A stretch of 64,000 nucleotides of DNA from Paralithodes platypus (GCA_032716605.1 CM064523.1:45478215-45542214), one strand, 5' to 3'. Positions 42,536 to 53,747 are shown, counted from the stretch's first letter. Translations and numbers: made by a program. Notes: generated from the letters alone by a model not told the origin.

Positions 42536-44399
42536 GTGTAAGTTAAATTTATGGTGTGTGTGTTTGTGTGTATGTGTGTTTGTGGAGACGAAGTGATGGG
42601 AGGAGGAAGAGGTGAAATAGTAAGTAATGAAAACAGGGAGGAAGAAGTTGAAGGAGATTTACAGCAATTGAAGTAATGAGAAATGGTCAAATGAAAGGAA
42701 AATACACGGAATGAAAAACTAGAAGACTACAAAGAAAATTAATTGACGATATAGACAGATAGGATATAAATAGTACAACAAAGAATGTGAATTTGTGCAT
42801 GGATAAGTGCGTTAAGTAAAGCAATATGGAATAATGGAGGGAATATTAACATTTAACAGTATTATAGGCTAACATTTTATAAACATGATGAGAAAATAGA
42901 TATATAGATTGATAGATAGATAAACATAGAGAGAGTGCGACTGAGATTGATGTGTGTAGTGTGCCGGTATGCACGATTGGTCATCACCAAATGAACAACA
43001 ACACAGTCATCAAGGTTATGAATGGAAAATTAAGTCCAGGACCAATGTGTGTCACATGCGATCCTTGGTGACCGAGATGGTGTCTGAGCTCCGACCATAG
43101 TACATACGCAGGTGCACTTGTGGAACGACGTGTAGGTAAACCCAAGCTGATAGCTGATGGCTAGAAAGGGTCCACCTACAATTGTTCTCCACTGGGATAA
43201 CTACATAATTGTTTTCAATTGGCTTGGGCTCGAACCCTCAACACGGAGACTGGACCATCCCGATCCGTTTTCGTGTGTTTATGCTGTACAATACTAGGGA
43301 AAAAAATGCCTTCAATATGGGTACCTTCAATACAAGGAACTTGAGTCCGAAAATATAAAGTTGGAAACCTTATGAGCAAGTGTTTATGTAGACATTATTG
43401 TATGTGCTTCTGTTTGTTACGTGTGAGGGGGGGGGTGGGGGGGGGGCACTGTGTGTGTGTCCTTTTATGTCGTGTTGTGGGTGTAGCTCACGTATAGCTC
43501 AAATGGTATGTTGCTATGTTTATAGTTCCCTTATATTATATTACTAGTATAATGGTAATGAGGATCATAAATATTGGTAATAGTAATTTTCTTGTAATTT
43601 GTCCTTATATTCTATTTTTCTATCAGATCACCTCTTACATTCGCGATTACTGATTGTCACTTGTTTCCTTACAAATACATTGACACACATACACACTTTC
43701 TGTCTCTCTCCCTCCACCTTGAATGATGTCAAGTGCTAAAACCTTTGACACAGGACAGGTGGAGGAGGAGGATATTAGCACCCCCCTTCTTCCCTCGTTC
43801 TTCTTATCCTCCTCCTCCTGTACTTCCTTCTCCTCCTCTTCTGCTTCTACTCCTCCTTAATGTTCTCCTCCTTTCTTCCTTGTACTATTCCATTTACTCT
43901 CTTCCTCTTCGCCTGTGTTTTTATTATTCTGTTTTCACTATTATATTTTAAACACACCCTTTCTCCCATATAATCCATGCTTCTTTTCTTGGATCGTCAT
44001 TATCTGTTCCTATATTTACATACATTATCCTTGTATATTTTCTATTCCAATCTATTGTCCATTTCATATGTTTGTTTAATTTTACTATTCATCACACGCC
44101 TTTAATATTCCATAACTCGTTCCTCGTTCTCTAAATAAAAACACAAATAAAGAAAAAACATATCATCATGTAAATTTGCCAACATGTTCATTATTTTTAA
44201 TATAAGTTATCACTGATAAGATCTGAAAAGGACACAGCCTTTTCTGATCGCATTCCTAATTGAATGTGATTGCAAAACGCTAAACATTTTCAAACAGTCT
44301 GAGTATAATAAACGTAAACATGATGTTTCATTGGTATATATTGTATTTATAGTGAATACTGTGATGGTGAGATAGTAGAGAGAGAATAAATAGTACACG
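42536..44399. other. Non-coding stretch
   Basis: Contains a T-box-like minus-strand B-box match (GAGGGTTCGAGCCC at about 43225-43240) without a convincing A-box, a poly(G) at 43426-43448, and a CCT-rich tract at 43795-43880. No gene recognised. Confidence 0.45.
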
Positions 44400-44645
44400 A
44401 AAAACCAAGGTAAAGAAAGATAAACTAAAGTGAAGAGTGAGGAAGGAGTGAAGGTGGGGGGTGAAATAAACGACCGAATACATAAATAGATAGTTCAAAG
44501 TTGAAGGTGAAGAGAAGGAAGAATATTAATGACATTAGAGAGAGAGAGAGAGAGGAGGGGGGGGGGGGGAATTGCAGGCATAGGCTGGAGAGAGAAAATA
44601 AGAGAGTCCGGTAAAGTGAGGGAGAGGTAATTACTTGTATCGCAA
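44400..44645 (+). repeat. Duplicate of 30585-30790
   Basis: Shares AGGTAAAG(A/C)AAGA, GAGTGAAGGTGG, GTGAAATAAACGA, poly(G), GGCATAGG and AGAGAGAAAATAAG with 30585-30790. Paralogy is clear, with indels. Confidence 0.75.
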
Positions 44646-44705
44646 TTGCTAGGGGAAGTTCGTGTGCGTGTAAGAGAAAGAGTGTGTGTGAGAGAGAAAA
44701 AAACA

Positions 44706-44764
44706 ATATATATACTGTATATATATATATATACCGGTATATATATACAGTATATATATATATT
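44706..44764. repeat. Perfect-type AT palindrome centred on ACCGGT
   Basis: TATATATACTGTATATATAT is mirrored around ATACCGGTAT at 44731-44740, giving a near-perfect hairpin of about 28 bp per arm. Confidence 0.85.
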
Positions 44765-45477
44765 CGTTTAACTTGGACTCGGGTAAGTGATCATTATCTT
44801 TATTTTGAAGATATGTATTTTCACGTTCACTGGTTTATTTGAGCGTGTCTTTCTGTTTCTTTCCATTGTCATTGTCTGTCCGTTCCACATCATGCGTTCC
44901 ATAATATTTTAAAATATCGTGCACACAAAATAAATCAACCAGATTTCCCGAACTTCTAGTAGACATGCCTTTTTCGTGAGTTAACACATTAAACATAATG
45001 ACCATCAACATTGTTGTGATGGTGATTATGTTTAATTAATCACAACAATAGCTTTAATATCTTCATTAGTATCACCACAATCATTATCACCACCACCGTC
45101 AACCATTTTATCCATATGCATCACTACAACTATAATCACAAAACGACCATTATTATCATCCACTACCACTACCACTACCAAAACCATCACAATCATCACC
45201 AACCACCACCATCAACTCCCATCACCCCCCTCTTCCCTTCCCACCTTGTAACCTTTCTGTTTCAGACAGTAACCGCTACTTTAACACAATTACCACCTCA
45301 ACATAATACTAATATTGCAACTCAAGACAATCACCACTACAACACAACCACCATCAAACATCACCACCATGACCACAACCGTCATTTTCACCAGTATAAA
45401 CCACCTCACCACCACCGGGCTATAAGGCTTGGCGTCAAAACTAAGAATATAAACAAAATAATACATTAACTCCCTTT
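44765..45477. repeat. ACC/ATC-rich low-complexity stretch
   Basis: From about 45060 to 45420 the sequence is dominated by CAC, ATC and ACC triplets. Its His/Thr-rich translation is a composition artefact. The remainder is plain non-coding DNA. Confidence 0.7.
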
Positions 45478-45755
45478 TTAGAGTTCCGGCCGCAATGTTG
45501 GTTTGGCTTTCTGTGTTTTTGTTTGTGTTTTATTGTTTTGTTCTATGGGAGTGAGGGAGACAAAAGGTAGCACTGCCTGTAGCGAGCGTCTCCTCCAGAG
45601 TAGAAGGAGTGACAGGGCCAAAATCAAGGGACATTCGAGCCAAAATGCCTGGACACACGGAGTTTGAAGCAATTTAACTCATAGGAAGAGGGATAGACTA
45701 ATTCTGGGAGAGAGTTCCATAGCTCAGCTGTTGAATAGAAGAAAGAAGAAAGTAT
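45478..45755 (-). mobile_element. LINE G 3' end, joined to element E copy 2
   Basis: Minus strand reads FFYSTAELWNSLPELVYPSS then YELNCFKLRVSRHF and a stop, a standard LINE C-terminus, followed by the GGAGGAGACGCTCGCTACAG 3' block. It follows element E without its RT core and in the same orientation, so this is a chimeric junction. Confidence 0.65.
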
Positions 45756-45769
45756 GTTACTTTCCTCCA

Positions 45770-47920
45770 AGTGATTTACGAGTCTGCCTCTTATGAGTGT
45801 TTCTAGCATTTTACATACAATGAGGTTAAGCTAATTGGACTATACTTTCTGGGTAGGGATTTGCTGCTCGTTTTAATATTGGTGTTACGTTGGCGAGCTT
45901 CCACTGATCAGGCATAGATCCAGACTGCAAGGATTTATTGAATAGCAATGTCAGTGGTTTCGAAAGTTCATCCTCAGCTTCCTTTAGAACTCTGGGTGAG
46001 ATTGTATCAGGTCCAGGTGGAACATTTCAATACTTCTTTCTCTGTAATGGTGATATTGCTTAGAACATCAGAATTATCAATCTGAATCGGCGATGCTGTA
46101 GGGATATTATTAAGGTCTTCTGTTGTAAAAACTATAATGGTAGGGTTTAGAGCTACTTTCTTTTAATAACTCACTCAGAAGCTGCCACCATCATCCGCCT
46201 CATACGGACATTAATTAATAATTCAATGTATAATAATTAGTATCAGGTAACTGAAACTTGAGAATATTTCACAATAGTTTTAATGAAATTATATATTAAG
46301 ACTTATTCAGAAATACACTAATATATTGAATGGTTATTAAGTCAAATTAATCCAAGTAATGGAGAGGTCTGGTTTCACAAACACGAACTGGCCTCTTGTC
46401 CACGTGATATTATACAAGTGAGGGGAACTCTATTCAAACTCTTTATGTCCCAGTTTCCCTTTAATATAACGTTGGGTTACGCCCTCTGCATGACGTAACT
46501 AATACATCATAGGCTGTATGACCATCTTGACCAATACCTATTGAGAATTATATATCTGGGTGTGGTTTAAAACTCTCTGACACTCCTTTCGATAAATCAT
46601 TGACCACACCTCCATCACACACTATACATGCTCTTATCACGTGATGTTCTTGTGACTAATGCTTTGATGACATAAGTCCTGACATAATGAATCCATGACC
46701 TGCGGTTCAAAGGTATACATCCGGATGCTCCCTGATCTGCACCTGCGGGTCAAAGGTATACATCCTGGTGCTTACGTACTGTTGAGTTGTATCTTAATAC
46801 AAGGAAGTGAAATGTTTAGTCTATCAGAATAACATACATGTACCCCTGTACCTAAGTAGGTTATAAGTATTTAATAGTTGGTTAAGTAAGCGTAAAATGT
46901 GAGTATATAACAAAACTGACGCAAAGAAGGTATTGAGAGCGTTACTCATTTTTGTTTCATCTTTAGTGTAATCTACTTTCTCATCTACTTTCACTACTTT
47001 CTTCTTCCTGATGTAACTATAAAATTCTTTCGGGTTTGTTTTACTTTGAGTTGTAACATGTAATTCTAGCGTGTTTTTACTTTGCTTGATTAACGCTTTG
47101 GGTTTGCGTCGTAGATCTACAAATATAACTTTATTTTCATGGGTATCAGAGATTTTTAATCTATCATGAGCATTCTTTTTAGCAAGCAGACAATCCGCAA
47201 TGTCTATATTCCAGCACTTAGGCCTATTATATGTACTGATCTTCGGTTTTGTAATGGTATACACTCATATACTGCATTCGAGTAAATGGAGGTGAACAAT
47301 CTCCATGAATGGTTTAGATTATCATTGTAAATCATAGAAATCCAGTTGATTTCCTTAAGTATTGCTCCAAGTTTACGGAAGTTTGGTCTCTTGTAATTTG
47401 GGACCTTCTCTTTGCTGGTATTGAGGTCGTTGCTATTGAATTGTATATGGAAAGTGATCGTACGATGGTCACTATTACTAAATTCATCACCAACATTCAA
47501 ATTGTCTTTTATTCTTCTTTTGTTGCAAGTATAAGGTCAAGAATGTTATTACCATGGGTCGGCGATCGAACAAATTGATAGAGCGAACGCTCTTGCAAGT
47601 TCGCATACAAGTAATGTCCGGAGTGTGAAGTATGAGTATCGCCCCATTTGGTCACAGGTAAATTAAAGTCGCCAACAATTACAGTATCTTGTGAGTTACT
47701 TACATTTGCAATTTGTTCGTAAATTTCTCGGTCAGTTTGCACTAATTTAGTTGGAGGTCTGTATATTAATGCAAGTATTAGTTTTTTCATTTTGTTGTAT
47801 TCTTTATCAACACTTAAGATGTGTCGATGTTTACAATTTTGGGTTTTGACAAGCAGATCGTGTTAAGACTTTCTTTGATAAAAATAAAATGCCACCTCCA
47901 TTTCTAGTAATTCGGCTTTG
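45770..47920 (-). pseudogene. ORF2 (endonuclease, linker, RT start) of element E copy 2
   Basis: Reads LILALIYRPPTKLVQTD and VIVGDFNLPVTKWGDTH (47790-47630), FVRSPTHGNNILDLILATKE (about 47560), DEFSNSDHRTITF (about 47490-47450; SDH block), SKTNPKEFYSYIRKKKVV and NALNTFFASVL (47080-46930). After the insert come DTISPRVLKEAEDELS, TPILKRAAN and MLETLIRGRLVNHLEES. This copy supplies the uninterrupted version of the site where MITE-1 entered copy 1. Frameshifts occur near 47515 and 47260 and inside the RT start. Confidence 0.75.
46130..46943. mobile_element. Unidentified ~0.8-kb insertion in element E copy 2
   Basis: Coding sequence of E breaks after NTFFASV and resumes with TTED-type residues about 810 bp away. 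AAAAC(T) borders both sides as a possible duplication. Inside, two tandem copies of a ~42-bp unit (CTGCGG(T/G)TCAAAGGTATAC, then ATCC) lie at 46700-46775. No terminal inverted repeats or LTR signature (TG...CA) was found. Confidence 0.55.
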
Positions 47921-47925
47921 CTCAA

Positions 47926-50190
47926 AATATACATGCTGCACACATTATACATAAAACAGTACATTTACAGTGCACTACACCAGTACACACACAGACACAC
48001 AAACTACACCAATACATCTTTCTTGTTCCTCTGTGTTGTCCACTAGCACATTCCCACTCTACTTTTGAATATGTCGTTACACTACGTTGCCATGCTGTCT
48101 CTCTCCAGCATACCCGCGCGTCCATACGATTCGGCTTACTTTGATTGTATTATTCATAAACTTGAAATTTTGTTTTGCTTTCTTTGTTTTTACCATGTTA
48201 GCTTCCACATTGTTGTATTTGTGCATTATATCTGGCATACCCACTGTATTTGTTTACACAATAATCATGTTATAAAACAATGTTTATATTTACCTGTTTA
48301 TATTGTTAATTGTTTAGCTTTCAAACTTGTATTCATACAACATTTATTCTAAGATTGTATCCCTTCAACATGTTTTCTCTTAATTTCTATAATTATCCTT
48401 CCCTGCTATTACTACTACATACATAACTTTTATCTTTGGCCAAGTATGTTTTATTATTATGATCACGTTGTTTACATCATGTTTTATCCTCCTCATAATT
48501 TGGTAGTTGCATACAGTAGTTTCGTCTCATCGTGTTTAGCAATTACTAAGTATTTACATATGCATAACTTTAACAATACATACATTGTTATGGTTATTTT
48601 CTCTTTATCAATATAATTCATCTTCCACACATATTGTCTACGCCTCCCACCACTCCACCCCATATTCATTTTCCCGTCCTCATTTTACACCAACATATCC
48701 ATCCACATACTCCACTTACCTCCCCTTATTTCAACCCTACTCTTACTCTTCAGTACACCTCACAAACCACTCACCTCTCACTCAAGCCCATACTGTATAC
48801 CACCCCCACATCCATCACCCACACGTCCACTCTCACTCCACCCAACTATACTCCTCGTATGACCTGTTGCCTTATGCAACTGACTCTCACACTCTCTCTC
48901 TCTCTCTCTCTCTCAAATAAAATGGGAAAACTAAACAAGATGGTTGCCATTTCAACTTTGTATCCGTGAGTTGTACTTAACATTTTTTCGGTGAATGTCA
49001 CACATTTGTCTTTCCTTCATCCGTTCCTGTTACACATATCTGTTTTCTCTGTTATAGTCTTTACTCGGTTGTCCTACTTTTCTCTTATGTGTATACAATT
49101 TTATAATTCATAATATTTGTACATGAATATTTTTAACATATGTTGCATAAATTACTATGTTATGATACATTATATTGTTACACTATATCAAGAGATTTGG
49201 AATTCAACGTTGATGGTATATTATTCATTGCATTGGCATATAATATAATTACATTGAATGTATCTACGTGTAGATAAGGAGAGTATGAGTGAGTGAGAAC
49301 ATATTCTTTAAGAATTCATGTTATCTCTTTCCTTTCCTTTTACAGCGTTTCATCCATTCTTCATGAGCAAAAGAGTGAACCTACAATATATCCCACCTGC
49401 GTTAAAACCAGACTTATACACAAATAGTATTAAAGATTTATTATAGTTGTAACGCGGAACTATCTTCATTTTGGTCTCCTTGTCTAGGTTTTAGTGAATT
49501 ATCTTACGTTTGTGGGTACTGTTTTAATTTTAACACACATTCACCCACATCTCATCTAATTTAGTCTAACCTACTGGGTTACCTAATCTAGCATATCATA
49601 GCATAATGCTACACTATAGTATAGTGCAGTACCGGTATAGCATATGATAGCGAAGCTAGTATAAATTAGCGGAATAATACCTAACCTAACCTAAGTGACT
49701 TCAAGGTAGTGAGATAATTAGCGTAGATGAAAAGGCATGGCCAAAACAATTTAGGTTCACTTTCTACCACAGACTGTACTCTTTACCAAGACACCAATTG
49801 TTATTTGGCCAACCAACTCACCAACCACCACATGACCTCTGGTGCCACAGGGTACAGATAATAAATATATTCAACACTGGGGTGCTGTAAACATTCCGCG
49901 CCATATGCTTTACTCTTATGCCGGGTCTCTTAGCAACCTTTCGAATAAAGTTATCTCGATTATGGGAAAGATAAAGTAAAGCGTACAGCCTCATGTAACA
50001 TGTAATAGAGGAACACATAACTGCTTGGATGAAACACGATGTATACAACCTGTACTAGTGTTAATTTTACATAATTTAACACACACTTAAAACACGTGCA
50101 TGCATTATTCATTATTTCCACACGTTTCTCTCTGGTGTTTTCAGGTAAGAGCGAGGGTCGAGGGGCCAGACTAAACAGGTTAAGTCCACT
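47926..50190. other. Non-coding stretch
   Basis: No gene recognised. CAC/TCC-rich low complexity at 48620-48880, a (CT)n at 48894-48915, and CCTAACCTAACCTAA at about 49679-49693. Confidence 0.5.
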
Positions 50191-50196
50191 ACACAC

Positions 50197-50740
50197 AGTA
50201 AAGGCCCGGTGAGACTTTCGTATTGCACTAGACATATCGAAAGCCTTCGATAGAGTCTGGTGACTTCTTTAATTTCTAAACTACCCTCCTTCGGTTTCTA
50301 TCCCTCCATCTGTGCCTTTGTCTCTAATTTCCTTTCCGGCCGTTCCATAGCCGCGGTTGTGGACGGCCATTGTTCACTTCCTCACCCTATAAACTCCGGT
50401 GACAAGAGGGTCAGTCCTATCTCCTATTCTCTTTCTAATTTTTATAAATGATCTCCTTAACTGTACCTTAATTCCCATCCATTCATACGCAACGACTCAA
50501 CCTTACACTACTCCATTAGTTTTTCAGAACGCCCCAGCCAGCAATCCCTCAACGACAAACTGTAATGAAGCCATAGAACTCTTAAATTCTGATCTAATAC
50601 TATTTCCAATGGGGCAGAGAAAACCTTGTTAATTCATGCTTCCAAAACCCAATTACTCTCCATCTATCTACCCGTTCCGAAAACTCCCAGCGGACTGTTC
50701 GATTTTTTTACAAACAGTTATTACTACACACTAATTAATC
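50197..50740 (+). mobile_element. LINE family H, 3'-side RT fragment
   Basis: Begins with the bases for GETF then LDISKAFDRVW (about 50203-50260; motif A). It continues as FLSGRS, AAVVDGHCSLPHPINSG, RGSVLSPILFLIFINDLLN (about 50400-50460) and SYA-TT (motif C, degraded from YADD), to about 50740. The PQ of the PQGSV motif is lost through an indel. It starts at the same point of the protein where the antisense fragment at 34870-36490 stops. Confidence 0.7.
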
Positions 50741-51289
50741 ATATCAGTTTTGGTAATGTCTTTTTGTTCCTTATTACTCACATAATTAACATAGTTTGAA
50801 ACTTGGGACTTTGGTAAGAGTATAATTAGGAGAGTGAGAGTGACTGAGAGAGTGAATGAGTGAGAGGAAGTGTGAGAGCGAGAGCGCCATAGCCTGGAAA
50901 GACATCTGGTTCAACACTTTAAAATTCCCACACAACTCTCCTACATCATTTCTACAGCGACTCTCTGTCTCTCTCACAGTGTGTGTGTGTGTGTGTGTGT
51001 GTAGTCAGAACCTTGTGATGTTGTTTATCTGGCAAAAGTACCCTACCACTTGAATCTATATATACATAATTATTTGTAATTATCCATGCAAGACCATGCA
51101 AATATCATCTGGGATACTGTTAGACCCCATTTCTGTGTCAGGTCAGACCATCCTGCTATCAGTAACATTTAAACTGATATTATCTGTTTCATGGTCGGAT
51201 TGTTGGCGACTATACCGGCTCCACCTCCAGGTTCTCACTTGGAGGGTGGGTGGCTAGACACCCTGCAGTACTAAAAACAATACCTGTCA
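50741..51289. other. Non-coding stretch
   Basis: GAGTGAGAGTGACTGAGAGA-type tract at 50830-50885 and a (TG)n at 50979-51002; no exon recognised. Confidence 0.5.
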
Positions 51290-51536
51290 ATAGCGGCTCG
51301 CTTGGTGTAGTGACTAGCGTCTCGGACTTCCACCCAGAAGGCCCGGGTTCGCGCCCACGCTCGGCGCATTAAAGATTTTTCACAAGCACTGAGTCGTTAC
51401 CATCCCTCATGAGCAAAGGGATGGGATAGTAGTACAGGACCCTAATGGAAATACGCCTAATCGGCCTTATTGAGCTATCCTTAGCTAGCTTAGCATGCGC
51501 TAGCTTTAAGAACTATTATTATTATTATTATTATAA
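51290..51536 (+). repeat. tRNA-derived SINE with (ATT)n tail
   Basis: The head has a good A-box (TTGGTGTAGTGACTAGCG) and B-box (GGCCCGGGTTCGCGCCC) with tRNA spacing. It is followed by about 120 bp of unrelated body and a tail of ATT repeats (about 51512-51534). This is a classical tRNA-SINE layout transcribed by RNA polymerase III. It appears full-length. Confidence 0.8.
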
Positions 51537-51739
51537 TGGGCGGATGAACTATATTTTAGTCAATGGCCATGTAGCAAATTTATGGTATTTGACCACGATG
51601 GATGTTTAGGATTCTGCCATAGCCTGCACCAAGGCCTTCCATTATCCGATGTCATCCATCCCTGCTGTTTGGTGCCGTACATCTTTCCTTCCTTTTCCTT
51701 CAATCTCCTGTTTTTTTCCTCACGGTGGTTAGCAGGCCA

Positions 51740-52290
51740 ATGAGGAAGACTTTTGAGTCTGGTGGATTTTTAGGAGATTTGTCTTTCTTTTTCGGTTTTT
51801 CTCTGTTTTTGTTTTTAAATAAAATCCACCGCTACTGCTCCCCCCTGGATATGGTGTCTTTGTTTGTTTTTTCCCCCTTACCCAGATGTGATGGTTCCGT
51901 CTGGGTTGACCTGTATATATCCATCATTATGTTTTTGTGTATGGTGTTTTGCTTTCCACTTGTTTTGTTTTTGTTTTTCTTTTTGTCCAATGATATAGAA
52001 GTTAAGCCCGGTCCTCACAGACATCCTGTGACAAGTGTTTGTGTATTTTATTCCAATATTCGTCGTCTCTATAAGAACATCAAGGATCTTACATTGGCAT
52101 CTGTTGATTATGATATTCTCTTTTGTTCTAAAACCCTTGTCTCTTGTTATAGAGATAATTCTGAACTTATTTACGTAACTTCAGTGAACCAGTTCTTATT
52201 TGGCATGATTATATTCTTTGTGCTCGTGGGATGTGCTTGTATATTAGATCTGGGTATAATGCCCAGTGCGGGACCGTCCGCCCTTTTTAA
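51740..52290 (+). pseudogene. N-terminal leader and endonuclease start of LINE D, with 2A-like motif
   Basis: Open from 51725, with the first ATG at 51740. About 85 residues rich in Phe/Leu/Val (two hydrophobic stretches, one being IIMFLCMVFCFPLVLFLFFF) precede SNDIEVKPGP at 51986-52015. The endonuclease start follows: VFYSNIRRLYKNIKDLTL, DYDILFCSKTLVS (catalytic E of the SET block replaced by K) and CLYIRSGY (frame-shifted). The order, hydrophobic leader then 2A-like site then endonuclease, resembles 2A-bearing non-LTR elements described in trypanosomes and sea urchins. Confidence 0.65.
51992..52015 (+). other. Degenerate 2A (ribosome-skipping) motif
   Basis: Codons GAT ATA GAA GTT AAG CCC GGT CCT give D-I-E-V-K-P-G-P. 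The functional consensus is D-(V/I)-E-x-N-P-G-P, so only the Asn is changed, to Lys (AAG versus AAC/AAT). Confidence 0.65.
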
Positions 52291-52295
52291 CCCAA

Positions 52296-52307
52296 AAATC
52301 GTAATTG

Positions 52308-52339
<32 letters not shown>

Positions 52340-53745
52340 CATAGAAGGCTGGCTATATATTCCCTCAACCTGTCTGTAAAAGTTGAATGCCGAAAATCGC
52401 TTCTAAGTGCAGTATTTCGAGCTTTATATAAAGCTTTCGCAAGTTGAACATGGGCCTAATATATATGTATATAATATTTTGTTTTATATAGGAATCATTA
52501 CAAATTATTTTCTTGTAATAGGACTAATATATACCGGTATGTATAAATGACTAAAATATAAATATAAATAATTACAAATACATTTCCTGTAATAGGACTA
52601 GAGAAAAAACAGTTTTTGAAGTTTGCGAGGCTTTTTCTCAAAACGAAAATGTAAAAAAACTCCAGCTCGGAAATACACAAAATCGAAAGACAACTTGTCA
52701 TACAGTAATGATTCATATACCATTGGAAAGCCCATAGAAAACAATGTAAAGTAGTCAGGGGGAATTATTTTAGCCACCCCCATTCATGCACAGCACTTCT
52801 TCAAAGTTGCAAAACAAGTGAAATTTGTATAACCTAAAAATATATAGGCTATAAATATAACTAGATGAGATATACACAAAATGGTTGACTAGATTGCAGA
52901 AACACCTTTTGTGAGTTGATTGAACACAAAAAGAAAGACAATACACTAGATTCTTGAGTACAGTGTTAACCCCTTATTGGCGGCGTGCAACATATGTCGA
53001 GTGAAATAAATTTGGACTAAGTGGCGGTGCACGACTGCTGTCGAGCGCCATTTTCAGCACGTAATGTTGCTGAGAGAGAGAGCTGAGCGGTGGGACGAGC
53101 GTAGTAACCCTTATGACCGCTCCCCACGACCACCGTGGACATACTGAACTGTATTCTACTTTCCTCCACCCTCCCTACCTCGGCACACAGGGAATTATGT
53201 CAGGAAATTACCTTATTTCAGGGTTTTTGCACTCGTGTTGCACAATCGTTGCAAGAGAACCAATTGTCATACAAGGATGGTTCGGGTGTCATTGGAAAGC
53301 TCTGTTTACGCCCTTTCAGTGATAGATACTTGTTTTACGCTCTGGGTCTTATTTAGGCATGAAAATGAGCACGGAAACAACCCTATTTTGGGTTAAAAAA
53401 AAACGCTGTGCGGTACGGTCAAATAGACCGCCTAGCCCACCAATAAGGTGTTAATTACTGTAGTGTGTAATTTTGTATAATTTTGACCCTAATTTTTTAC
53501 ATATATAAAAACTATAAAACCAATTTCAACCTGATGGTACCAAACATTAGCTCTCACAGTCCTCTAAACGTATGCCAAATCTCATTTAAATCAGAGGAAG
53601 TTCACCGACACCCTAGGAGTAAATACCTGACGGTACCCTTTTTAACTAAGCATATTTGTTATTTTGTTATTTGCAGTTAGTTAAAGTTTCCAGCAAGTTT
53701 CATCATCATTAAATGTTAAGCCTGTACAGAACAATGCCATATACA
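52296..53745. mobile_element. Composite interruption of LINE D
   Basis: Between RSGYNAQ and DCLLIAMASIQ, endonuclease codons are replaced by about 1.45 kb: a T29 tract (52308-52336), a block with two ATTACAAAT-TTTCCTGTAATAGGACTA-type repeats (about 52498-52602), MITE-1 (52966-53454) and further AT-rich DNA. Apart from MITE-1 the inserted material was not identified. Confidence 0.6.
52966..53454 (-). mobile_element. TTAA MITE-1, copy 4
   Basis: 489 bp, TTAACCCCTTATTGGCGG to CCACCAATAAGGTGTTAA; 16 of the first 18 terminal bases are inverted-complementary. Same orientation as the 25836 copy, but more diverged. Confidence 0.85.
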
Positions 53746-53747
53746 GT

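Larger units (their letters stand above)
45756..47925 (-). mobile_element. LINE family E, copy 2, antisense
   Basis: Starts in the endonuclease (RNGGGILF-type block at about 47915-47890) and runs to the beginning of RT (SLTSLYVKMLETLIRGRLVN), ending at about 45756 at the junction with LINE G. Interrupted by an unidentified insert at about 46130-46943. Truncated at both ends; lacks ORF1. Confidence 0.8.

Noticed and set aside
43190..43260. Second minus-strand tRNA-SINE with GAGGGTTCGAGCCC
   Set aside because: B-box present, but no A-box at the right distance and no second copy.
45116..45469. His/Thr-rich 117-codon open frame
   Set aside because: Translation of a CAC/ACC/ATC low-complexity tract, not a metal-binding protein.
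48585..48969. Ser/Thr/Tyr-rich open frames
   Set aside because: Pyrimidine-rich low-complexity DNA ending in (CT)n, with two overlapping frames equally open.
51290..51365. tRNA gene
   Set aside because: A and B boxes are good, but the sequence continues into a SINE body and (ATT)n tail and no sound clover-leaf was obtained.
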